A DNA stretch of 64,000 bases from Rhinopomastus cyanomelas (Eukaryota > Chordata > Aves > Bucerotiformes > Rhinopomastidae). How positions within the stretch are numbered: position 1 is the stretch's first letter; every line of letters starts with the position of its first letter. The notes beneath the pieces are model-generated. The model was not told the origin of the DNA, did no database searches, and saw only the letters and a list, made by a program, of their open reading frames with translations. This document shows positions 45,783 through 56,107 of the stretch, piece by piece. The translations under genes were made by a program, and so were the position numbers. The stretch spans positions 1 through 64,000 of the forward strand of contig VXBP01009019.1 in assembly GCA_013400115.1 (NCBI GenBank). Direction: 5' to 3'.

Positions 45783-46008
45783 AAAAAACTCCTTTAAAGT
45801 TGGTAAGTTATTGTTAAAGTCGACCGGAAAAAGACCTGAGGCAGACACCGCACATTGCAATAACCTTTGCATGAGAGGTACATTGGGAGTGGCAGGCTTT
45901 TTCTGGATGTTAAATAGTGTAAAGTATTGAGTACTCTGTAGTGCACAAGCAGAGTACACATTTGTCGTTATTGATTCTAAGCTTTGAGGATACTTATTTT
46001 TAATCCAT
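45783..46008 (+). repeat. Unclassified duplicated segment, copy B
   Basis: Partner of 44860-45065, about 920 bp further on in the same orientation: CTCCTTTAAAGTT, ATTGCAATAACCTT, AATAGTGTAAAGTATTGAGT, ACTCTGTAGTGC, then CTTATTTTTAATC. It is about 20 bp longer than copy A because of an insertion near 45820-45845. Confidence 0.7.
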
Positions 46009-49000
46009 TTATTCATAAAACAGGAAAATGGGCATTTAAATACATATTAAAAATATAATTCAAAGCATGTATTTATTGTACTATGATTATATATAAAATG
46101 CTATTAAATTATGTGAGAATGTATTAAAATATATCCTGAAGACAACGTCAGAGACCACTTGACTGTGACTGTAGGGTAGCTGATTATGGATGTAAAAAGA
46201 AAAAACAAGACTCAGTAAACCCCAGAAACTTAATTAGATGGAAATCCGTCTGTATTAAGAGTTCTTATTAAAAAATACGACACTTATTACTGAACCTTTT
46301 TATTACTTACTCTGGCTGAATGTTGTTAAAGTCTGACATGGTATGGTTTTTATTTTTATGAGTAGCCCTGCAGTGAGGGAACACTTGTTTCTTAGGATTC
46401 ATCATTAAACTGCGATCTAGCAGTAACATCATGTGACAGTTAGAACAGTGTGTAATGAAATAGTTAGGTTTCATGATGTTCCTGTGTTTAGGGGGGACAA
46501 CAAAAATACTCTTTGAAGTGCTATTGAATTTGGGTTCATCTTAGAGTAGAGGAACACATTCACTGTAAGTGTGATGATCTTGGTGCTGCTGTGACTTAAA
46601 TGCTGTCTAAGTTATTTTTTCCTTAGGTAATAATCACCTCTTCGTTTTAGTGCACCCAGTACCCAGTTACAGTGATCAGAGCTCTTGTCGACTGGGTCAC
46701 AGCCCTTGTTCGATCAGCTTATAATCATAACTTTCTATGCAGAGTTGAAATGTTAAGGTATGGTTTTTCTGTGGCCACATAGTTGAAGTAAGTTTTTTGC
46801 TGGCATGCTAATTATTTTGCTGGCTTAGAGTCAACTCTTTTAAAACTTCCACAAAAACAGGTCAGATATTTTGTCAAGTTGCAGAAAATGAATGCTATGC
46901 AGGCATAGTTGAGTTTGCTGCTGTAATTACTTTCATGGTGCTTATTCTGAGATCAGTGAAGCAGAGATGCACTTCAGATGGTTTTTTTTTGAACTGTCTT
47001 GTACAAGTTAACACCTGCATGTGTGACCTAAGCTGAGAATGTGTGATAGTCGGGCTTCTTGTAAACAGAACGAAGTAAAAAAACTTCTTGGAATTAACAT
47101 CTAGGTCTGTTTACTAATCTTCTAGTCTCAAAGTCTAATATTTAGTTTCTATTCATCTTGCTCTGTGTTTGTTATTTTTAATGCTTAATGCTGCACTTTC
47201 TCTTTCTTTCATTGCCAGGTAATTTTTTTGTTTAAACTTACAGCAGTGTGCATTGTACTACAGAACTTCTGTGCTAAGTTTTCAGGGGTCTTTTTTCCCA
47301 TCACCTTATGGAAGTGACAAGCCAAGTACTAACTTTTAGGAAGTCACTGAAGAAGGGATCAAGAAGCCATTACCACTTCAAGTTGTGCGGTTACCACAGT
47401 GCTCACTGGAGTATGTGACCACAGTAGAATTTAGAGCACTCCAACTCCAATAGGCTGGTTTCCATTACAGCTTGGGAAGCTAGGCAACAAGGTTACTGTT
47501 ATGACTGGGGAGCTGTTCATCTAGTTGTACAATTCAGATACAAACAATAAAACATCATTTACTCTGTATTTTTTATTTGCTCTTGTACAGCTATTTTGCA
47601 GCAAACACTTCAGCAGCTTCGACTGTAATTTTTTGAGCGATTGAGTTAGAAAGACAGAACCTTGAAGAAAACCTTCTACAACTTCAATTACAAAACTAAA
47701 CTTTCCTCTAGACGACTCTTCTATTTAGCACTTCCATCAGACCTTATCCATAAGTTGCTCAGGCATGAAAATGAACATTTCTTTTCCACCAAGTGCAGTA
47801 TTTGTATGTATTCAAGTATGAGAAGTATTTAATTTGGCAAGACAATACGTTGCAAAAGTATTTGCCTGGAAATGGCAGGTAGGTTTGTTCCTCCTTTGAA
47901 GAGAGATGCCATTAACTTTGCAGAAGATCAGAGCATAGATTGCCATAATGTCGTTTCAGAAGGAAGCGCATTAGTTCCAGTCTTGTGGGAATGGATGCAG
48001 CACTGCTTCATGCATCTTCTTGGTTCCTTATGTTTAAGAAAAAAAATCAAAAGCATATTTATAAGGTAACTTGAATAGGTATTTGCCTAACTGTAAAGTC
48101 TCATTCAGAAAGATGCTGCTACATTCTAATTCTGGCTTGTTTGTAACAGTAAGAGATGCCAGTGGAATTCTGACAAGTTTTGTCCTGCCTGTATGATGGA
48201 TGGAAACTTTTTTGACTAAAAAAGTCTGTAGCTGTAGTTGTCATTGGATGAAATGTCTACTGTCCTTTCATTATGAAAAAGCTTTACCTAGAGTGCTTTT
48301 CCACTCTCCAAGCTCTGCTGGAACTCACTTAAGCTTTGAAAGAGAATTGTTTGCATATATTTGGATGATGGTTAGTCTGTTTTAATAACAGAGGACTTCA
48401 GCATTTCCTAGTCAAGCATCTTTTTCTTACAACTTTGTGCAAGAAAACTCGGTGTGCAAAAATTCCCTCATGATTTATGTTCTTCATTGGTTTATTTCAC
48501 TTATCACTAACTTTGAGAACAAAGCTTTCCTCACATGCTGTTGTAATTAGGAAATTGGAATAGCGGTGGTTTTGATATCATTGAGGGTGCTGGAAGCTGA
48601 GGACAGGAACAAGGAAGTGTATTATTCCTAATGATGGAAGTATGGAAGCTGGATGGGAATAAATAAAAATAATCAAGAAACTGTTTAGTCTGCCTGTGAA
48701 AGTATTCAAGCACCTGTTATCCAAAATCTGTACAAAGCTCTTATCAGTCTGAGACTCTGCAACTGTTGTTCCCATTGCTTCCTTTCCTTGTCAGTACAGA
48801 CTCTTTACTCCTGATTCTTTTGTACTCTTATGGGGATAAACCCATTATTAAACGTATAATGCCAGGAATAAACTCGAGGCTGCTAAAGATTAATTAAATC
48901 TGAGTTTTCAATTATCTTAGCAAAATTATGACACTAACTCTGGCACATGTGTTCAGTATCTTGTTCTGTAATTTTATTACTGGGCTGCACAAATAGATGA

Positions 49001-50841
49001 GGTCAAGTCTTTTCTGTCGTTTGCCTTCTGAAAAAAATGTCAGCCATTTCACTCTCATTCTACCTGAAACACCCAAGTTCATCTGTTAAGTTTGGATGTG
49101 CTGACTGACAGTTACATTTTTACTTAGGCAGTTACTTTAATTGATGTAAGATTGATGTGAAATATGTATATGTGTCAGTTCTAGGAAACTGTTCAGAGGG
49201 GATGAAACAAAGACAGACCAACCTTTCTTTTTGTTGCCAATTGCTCTGCTTCAAGTAGTCTTAAAAACCAGAAGTATATATGTTAATGTTGAGAGCAGGA
49301 GGGAAAGTAAAGGAGTAAAAAACTGGATGTAGTAGTACTAGAAGGGGTCTTCTGAGTGGAAAGCATTGCATTGGAGAAGAAATGTGTTAGTCCCTGTTCT
49401 TTGCCATGTCAGCATAGATTAAAACTTCTAGCTCTCCTGACATTTATTTTTATGCTTAAATGTTTATCATGTGAGGATCTAATGGCTTCATTTGTGGAGA
49501 ATAGCAGCTGAGTGATACAGTAAGGCAAAGAGAAGAAAATGCTGAATAGGTAGAAGGAGCTCCACTTGCACACAAATTAGAGTAAGAAGTCAAAGTTCAG
49601 AGGCAGTTGTCTCACTGCATGGATGTTTTGTCTATCTACATAACTTGTTTTTCTAGGACTTGCAGTCTTTAAAACTTTAAACTAAACTTTACAGTAAAAT
49701 GTCCTGCAAATGTTTCCTAGGGTGACTTCAGTAGGTTGATTTTTAAATGTCCATCCTTTAAAAAATAAATTAATAAATAATTGTTCAGTTGCTCCTTTTG
49801 GAGTCCTTGAACTAGTGAGTGATGTGAGGTTAAGTAACTTTATTCAAGGTAATAAAGGCCAGTAAAACCATATCTGCTGAAGTTACTATTGGTACTAAGC
49901 AAAAGATAATGCTTACTCACGCATTAATGATGGACTGACATAACTAAAAATCAATACAGGAAATGCTTTCTCCTTAGCTTCTACTGAGTTTGCAGAGTGA
50001 GTGGGTCTCAGCTGAGATGGGTTCTGACTGGTGGAGAAAACAAGCAGTTCTAGTGTCTTTGGTCTTTTCATTTTAGGTTGTTACGGATAGAAGGGATAGG
50101 AAGTGTTTAGTTTGGGAGTCGTCTTATAATACAGCCAACGTGCATTCATGAACATGCCTTCCGAGTGACTTCTGTGTCTTTCGGCTCAACAGGATTCATG
50201 TGTCAGAAATTCATACAGGTTCACCTGGACGATCTGTATAACCTGATGAATGTTGCAGTGGTTACATAAATAAAGCTAACCTTACTCAAATATCTTTAGT
50301 TCAAAACGATGATTTGAGCTAATGAAAATGGTATTAATTAACAAAGGGTTAAAGGTGGCTTAAGTGCACTGTACTACACTGCCTTGGAAAGACCCAGTGA
50401 AGCTGGTGCAGCTGTTGTGCGTGTCTGTACTTCATGCCTTTGCTTCTTTGAGCCTTCAGCATACTAGATGGCTGGGAAGGGGTTAGGTAATCCAACATTT
50501 GTCATCTTGGAATCTTCTGAGTTTCGGGGTTTTTATACCTCTAGCTCCACATCTCCAGGAAGTTACAATATTAAAATAGTTGTCAAAGATGAGAACTGCG
50601 TAAACATGCAAGGGGTTTCAGCACAGTACAATTGAGAACAGTGAATTAAGCTGCCTCTTTGGTCATGGTGATCCCTTAACAGGTCTTTAGTTTTGAGAAG
50701 TGTGAACAAGTTATGATGAACTCTTAAAGCTTGATTTCTTTTCTCTGAAGAAGGGGAGGAATTGTATATGAGTTTCAGAGCAGGTCTCCTGATTGTGAAA
50801 TCTTCCTATTTGCTATGAAGTCAGAATACAATCAACTTTTT

Positions 50842-51238
50842 GTGTATGAGGAAAGGCTGAGGGAGCTGGGTCTCTAGCTTAGAAAAGAGGAGACTGAGGG
50901 GTGACCTCATTAGTGTTGATAAATATGTGAAGAGTGGGTGTCAGGAGGATAGAGCCAGCCTCTGCTCCGTGGCATCTAATGATAGGACAAAGGATGACGA
51001 GTGTCAGCTGGAACACAGGAGGTTTCACATCAATATAAGGAACTTCTTCCTGGTAAGGGTGACAGAGCACTGGAAGGGGCTGCCCAGGGGAGTTGTGGAA
51101 TCTCCTTCTCTGGAGACATTTAAAACCTGCCTGGACATGTTCCTGTGCGACTTGTTCTAGGTGATCCTGCTGTGGCAGGGGGATTGGACTGGATGATCTT
51201 TCAAGGTCCCTTCCAATCCCTAATGTTCTATGATTCTG
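50842..51238 (+). mobile_element. CR1 LINE 3' end
   Basis: From TGTATGAGGAAAGGCTGAGG through GGTGACCTCATTAGTGTTGA and GTTCTAGGTGATCCTGCTGT to TAATGTTCTATGATTCTGC. Open frames on both strands inside it are repeat-derived. Confidence 0.96.
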
Positions 51239-51807
51239 CAATGGTATGTCAGTTATGGTCTGTGAATTCATCGATCAGTACCAGGTCTGTACTGGCTTTC
51301 TGTGGAGTCTGCAGCTGCCTCAAAGTAGTTGTAGTTAATCTGGCTCTCAGCAGTTAAACAAAATGATTTTTCCATCAGTTAGTTAGAAAAGCAAATAGGA
51401 GTAAATACTGTTTGTTTGTAAAATGTTGTCTGCACTTAGTCTTACATCATTCTGTACCTCAGTCAGTTTTGAACTAGAAACATTACTAAAGTAGTTTGCT
51501 GTTAGGACAGGCTTCAGACCACATAAGGGGGTGGTGCGCGCCACTTGTTTGATAACTGCTGCCGTAGGAGGTGGTATTCTGCTTGTTGATCAATATTAAG
51601 ATCATCTGAAATACTCAGACTAGAGTTAGTGTTTGTGGCCTTGCACACATATGTTAATGATAGAATGCTGTGACACCAGCAAAGATGTCCCAGGCTAAAG
51701 GCAGAATTGCTTCTCTGAGGGCTGCTGAATTTACGGGGTAGTATTTCTGAGTCACTTTCATCCTTCTTTAAACATTAACTTTCCATTTTTATTCAACTGT
51801 TTCCAAG

Positions 51808-51922
51808 GACTTGAAACGTTCATTGCCAGCTGGGCTTGGACTTTCTGAAACCAAAATAACATCTCATGGCTTTGACAGCACCAAAGAGGGGGTCGTTGAG
51901 GCAGGACCATTTCCGGCTAAAG
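51808..51922 (+). CDS. ARFIP1: ARFIP1 exon 3
   Basis: Follows TGTTTCCAAG and ends AAAG|GTAACT. It has 38 codons plus one base (phase 0 in, phase 1 out), residues 32-69 of the predicted protein: DLKRSLPAGLGLSETKI, TSHGFDSTKEGVVEAGPF. Nearly the whole exon matches human ARFIP1 with conservative changes. It is part of the disordered N-terminal region before the membrane-binding helix. Confidence 0.95.
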
Positions 51923-54477
51923 GTAACTGCTTTTTTGTTTTCTCAGTTTAAAACCTGTGGGTATATTTTTGTTATGGTCAGCAGTAGTGTTCTTGTAGCT
52001 GTTTTGAGCATTTTGGTGTAAAAACACACATTGAACTGTACATTAATGACAATGCGTTTACCTCCTCTGCTAGCTGGGTTAGTTAAAATAGAGAATATGT
52101 ACTGCACTTGTAGTGTCTGTCAATGAAGTATTGGAAGCTACAGTGTTAAATTGGTCTGCATTTACAGGAGCAGAAGTTCTTGAGCACCTTGGAATGATTG
52201 CAGACTGAAGAACTGTGCTGTTACAGAGCACTGAAGTTTTAGTTAAATGTGCAGGAATTGCTGTGTTTCAAATCAGAACTGGAGAGTTTTATGTGTTTCT
52301 TGATACACTTGTTTGGAGAGCTCCAGTTCAGCTCTTTTACCTGCAGCAGAATGAAGAGTAGAATTCCTCTTTGTTGCCCCTGAAGCTTGTTATAGCCCCT
52401 TTTTGTTACAGCACCTACATTACTGTAAGGTATTTGCTGTTAGGAGTGGCAATGCCTTAGGTTTTGGTTCCTCCAGGTACTTCCTAACGGAAGTGTCACC
52501 TCGTGTTTTCTCAGCACAGCGTTGCAATAGTTTTAGGATTGTGGTTAATATTTAATTCAGCATGCAAGTGTGTACACTAGCATTGAACAGTGAGAAATGA
52601 AAAATGATAAAATAGACACAAAATAGTCTTAAACAGGACATTAGTCAATAATTGTAGTGTTTCCCATCTCTCTAAAAAAATAATAGGGTACCACTGTACT
52701 ATGTGAAAGTGGTACTGTCATGTGTTGTGTAGCTTTGACAGTTTCTGAATAGGGAAGGTTTGAAATTACCTCAAATGAGCAGCTGTGGAAATAAGTGACT
52801 TTGCACTTGCAGGTTTAATTTACATTGTGCTTAATTTCCTGTTTGGTTAAATTCTGTGCTTGTGAAAACAGTGATTTGCATGCTGTACTTTACATATATT
52901 ACAAAGTGAATGCTGTGGTTTCTGGGAGCCTTTGAAATTAGCCAGATAGCTAGTGAAAATTGGGCAGATGGCAAACTACTTGCCACTCTTGCTTTTTTGC
53001 ATTCTGTTAGCAGGGTAACTGTTGCAGCTGTTTAAGTGCTTTAGCCCGGAAGGGGAAAAAGTGTTTCAAGCTAAGCTAATTTGGTTGAAACACGAAAAGT
53101 CTTGTACACAAACGATAAGCTTTGAGCGTGTAATTTTTTTACACTTTAGATATCCTCCAAGAATCTTTGGATTCTTCCTAGTGCTTTAACCACATCAGAG
53201 AGAAAGAAAAATGTAGTAGAAGCAAAGTCTTCTTATGAAATCATGGACAAAAGTTAGGAGGATTCCCCTGCTTCTTAGTTCGATTTGCTGTTTCATTGCC
53301 CTGTTAGGGCTTCACTTTTGACTGCAGTGTCAGACAACACTAGAGGTGAAAGGCTTTCAGGATCTGGGGGATGTTGAATGATGAAGCACGAATGAAGGCT
53401 GTGTCAAATGATAAGGATATTTTCAAACTGCTTGTCTTGGCTCGCTTGCTGAAGTGATTCAGTCTTTAGGCCTTCACCAGGATCTTGCAGTCCAACTTTT
53501 ACGCCTGAATGAATCTAGTTACAGCTCTTACTCGATGTATCGCTACAGAAGGAACCGGCGCGTGAGCTGTTGCTTGGTCTCATCTTCTCTGAGCAGCTGA
53601 AGTCAAATCATTGGATTCATGTGTACCCCATGTTAGCAGTGCTCTGCACTATGTTTAACAAGCAAAAACTGGTTGTTGATTAAGTTATGTTGAGTGATAT
53701 TTGTGATGTTTCTGATAACTAATTGTTGTTGAAACTGCTGAAGATCAGAATTCCTGAGGAATGCCACTCGTCATTTCAGTGGTATGAGAGTGGCAGAGCT
53801 CTGAAAAGTGTGATCCTGAAGCAGCTGAGACACTGCTCATGGTTGTAGGTGATTTTAAGTTGGATTTGGTTTGTTGGGTTTTTTTTTAAACAGAGCAAGC
53901 AATAAAATCCTTCTTTTGGGAAGGAGATTACACACCTCAACAGTTCATGGCTCACATGATCTTCAGGACAGCTTATTGCTGTGTGTTTACACAGACTTAG
54001 GAGCAGATGTTAATTGATTATGTCTGAAGTTGGCAAAGATTTCAGAGCTTACTTCACCCCTTGATGCTCCGAGTACCATTCAGTGGTAGTGCAGAGTGAA
54101 AGGACGTTTCAGTTGTGGAAGCTGCATGCAGCAATCTGTGATGAAATTTTCCGTTGATAGCGTATCCTTCACTGATGAAGCCATCAGTTGTATTTTGATT
54201 ACTTTTTACCAAAAAAAAAAAGGGAAAACGTTTGGCATCGTGACACAGAGGAAGAGATTGAATCATGAAAACTTGGAGTAGTTCACATGAACAGCTGTGC
54301 CTCTTGAAAGGCATTTCAGACAGAAATTCCAGCAACTCTTCCATGAATACTTCCATTTAATGTGTTGCTGAAGCAAATGTTTCTTTGTTTTGGAAAAAAC
54401 CCAATCTGTGCAGAAGTACACATTTCTTTCTAAGGGCAAGTTATGGATTTTTATGGCTAAATATGTCCGTTTTTCAG
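51923..54477. other. ARFIP1 intron 3
   Basis: About 2.6 kb with no recognised repeat or gene. A small CpG-containing stretch (GGAACCGGCGCGTGAGC, about 53551-53567) stands out mildly. Confidence 0.6.
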
Positions 54478-54573
54478 GTTTCTCAGCATCACCCAAATCA
54501 TCTGTTATATCTCCTAGCAGTGCAGCAGCTAGCAGACTGGCTGGACAAGGTTCTGATTTAATTATTCCCACAG
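54478..54573 (+). CDS. ARFIP1: ARFIP1 exon 4, symmetric 96-nt cassette
   Basis: Bounded by CCGTTTTTCAG and CCACAG|GTATCA. It is exactly 96 nt, phase 1 on both sides, so it can be skipped without a frameshift. It encodes a Ser/Ala-rich linker (FSASPKSSVISPSSAAASR) and the conserved SRLAGQGSDLIIPT. A shorter human ARFIP1 isoform about 32 residues smaller is known to me, which matches loss of this exon. It is more diverged than the exons around it, as expected for a disordered linker. Confidence 0.92.
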
Positions 54574-55997
54574 GTATCACAGCCCTGAATTGGATAACGC
54601 CCTTGTCTCTGCTGACACTCTACTAACTCCTCCATGTCTCTAATAATTTGATTTACTGTTAATTGGAAATAAAGCAGAGTGCTTTTTATTTCTGGCTTTT
54701 AACAGTTCACAAAGTAACCTCTACTTTCCATCCTGTATGCTACTTTTTTGCTCCATAAAATACTCTAAGTAATTATCAAATATTAATAATAACAGACAGT
54801 AGCTAAAATGGGAGTGACCAACATTTTTTATTTAGGTTAAAGCAGAAACTTTGGCTTTTTTGCCAAAATGGTCAGTTATTCCAGTAGAATAGGAATGAGG
54901 TGGCCATGTGGAATTCACAACACCCAAACTAGGCTTTGCTTCTTGACTCACTTTGTGCCTGTGGGCAAATTACTTAATATCTTTGTCTGTTTCCTTCTAT
55001 GTAAAAGGAGAAAACCTATTCACTTACCTCATAAGGGTGTTGAGAGGACTCATTACTTGATGTTTGCGCAGCGTTCTGAAGACGTAAAGAACGTAATAAA
55101 GCTTGATGCCAAAGGAGTATCTGGAGGCATCTGTGTAGGCTTCTACAATCTTATTTACATAAATAACCTGGAAGGGCTAAGGTGACTGTATAGTAGCAAT
55201 AGGGTTTAGAAGCTTTACTCAAAATTGTGCATGAATAAATAAAAATGCTGCTTACTAAGTGGTATTGCTTTGCAGTTCCTGCCGTTTAGGAAACTAGGAA
55301 ATCTTTCTGCAAAATAAAAATGTAGAATTCATGTGATATCCCATACTGGCTTCAAAATGCTAAGTCTTGACAAACAACGTTTGGCATTTGACCCTAGATG
55401 TCTTCGTTTGTTGCTTTAAATCTTTTCTTTGTTGCTGACTTTATACTGGTGGTTGGTAGAACTAATTATTCCTGAAAACAATGAGCCAATGAAGCTGAAA
55501 AGTTATATATGGGCTGAACACGTCTTCTGGAAAGGATGATGTTCACTCAAAAAGCTAAAGTTAGTTTGGAATGTATTAGTTGTTGTACTCTAACAACAGC
55601 TTTTGTATGCTGCTGATTTTAAGTTGATCATGTGACCTTTCTAAACGGATGTTTAGATCGGGTAATTTCAAGAGGGTTGTGAACTGCTAGTGTTTTAAAA
55701 CACAGGTGAAGTAATAAAGGTGTTTTAAGCTCATTAGTACAACTGCACATTCATGTAAACCTTATTCAGCTTATTGCTGCATGACATATAGAGATGTTTA
55801 TATCAGTTCAAAACTAATGTTTTCATTCTAGAATTTACTTGGAAAATCTGCATATTCATCCTGAGCTCTTCCTGTTCCCTTACTCTGCTTTTGCTTCTGT
55901 ACAATGGCACAAATAACCGCTAATAATCCCATAGAAGAAATAAACACGAAAAAAACCAAAACCCAAGGCCTTGAGATTTGCTTTGTGTCTGACATAG
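54574..55997. other. ARFIP1 intron 4
   Basis: About 1.4 kb, containing a MIR element at 54935-55092. No other feature was recognised. Confidence 0.6.
54935..55092 (+). repeat. MIR SINE, forward orientation
   Basis: Clear MIR order: CTTTGTGCCTGTGGGCAAAT, TACTTAATATCTTTGTCTG, a TTTCCTTCTATGTAAAAGGA block, CTTACCTCATAAGGGTGTTG, AGAGGACTCATTACTTGATG and GCGTTCTGAAGACGT. The 105-codon frame at 54868-55185 overlaps it and is not a gene. Confidence 0.85.
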
Positions 55998-56107
55998 GGA
56001 GCAGAGCTCAGCAGAAGAGTGGACCTGTTGTGTTAGCAGATGAAGTAAAGAATCCAGCAATGGAGAAATTGGAACTGGTCAGGAAGTGGAGCCTGAACAC
56101 TTACAAG
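55998..56107 (+). CDS. ARFIP1: ARFIP1 exon 5, amphipathic-helix exon
   Basis: After TGTCTGACATAG, ending TACAAG|GTACGC. It is 110 nt, phase 1 in and phase 0 out, predicted residues 102-138: SRAQQKSGPVVLADEVKN followed by PAMEKLELVRKWSLNTYK. It includes most of the amphipathic helix that precedes the BAR-type domain and binds PI4P-rich curved Golgi membrane. LVRKWS is an LxRxxS protein kinase D site, equivalent to human Ser132, whose phosphorylation is known to release arfaptin-1 from granule necks; here it is about Ser133. One Gly fewer than human at the exon 4-5 junction may reflect acceptor choice. Confidence 0.95.

Larger units (their letters stand above)
44628..51807. other. ARFIP1 intron 2
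   Basis: About 7.2 kb. It holds a CR1 RT fragment 46 nt from the donor, a diverged duplication (44860-45065 and 45783-46008), a CTCF-type motif (45462-45475) and a CR1 3' end (50842-51238). The remainder is AT-rich with no recognised gene. Confidence 0.65.

Noticed and set aside
54868..55185. 105-codon plus-strand frame
   Set aside because: Overlaps a clear MIR SINE in ARFIP1 intron 4.
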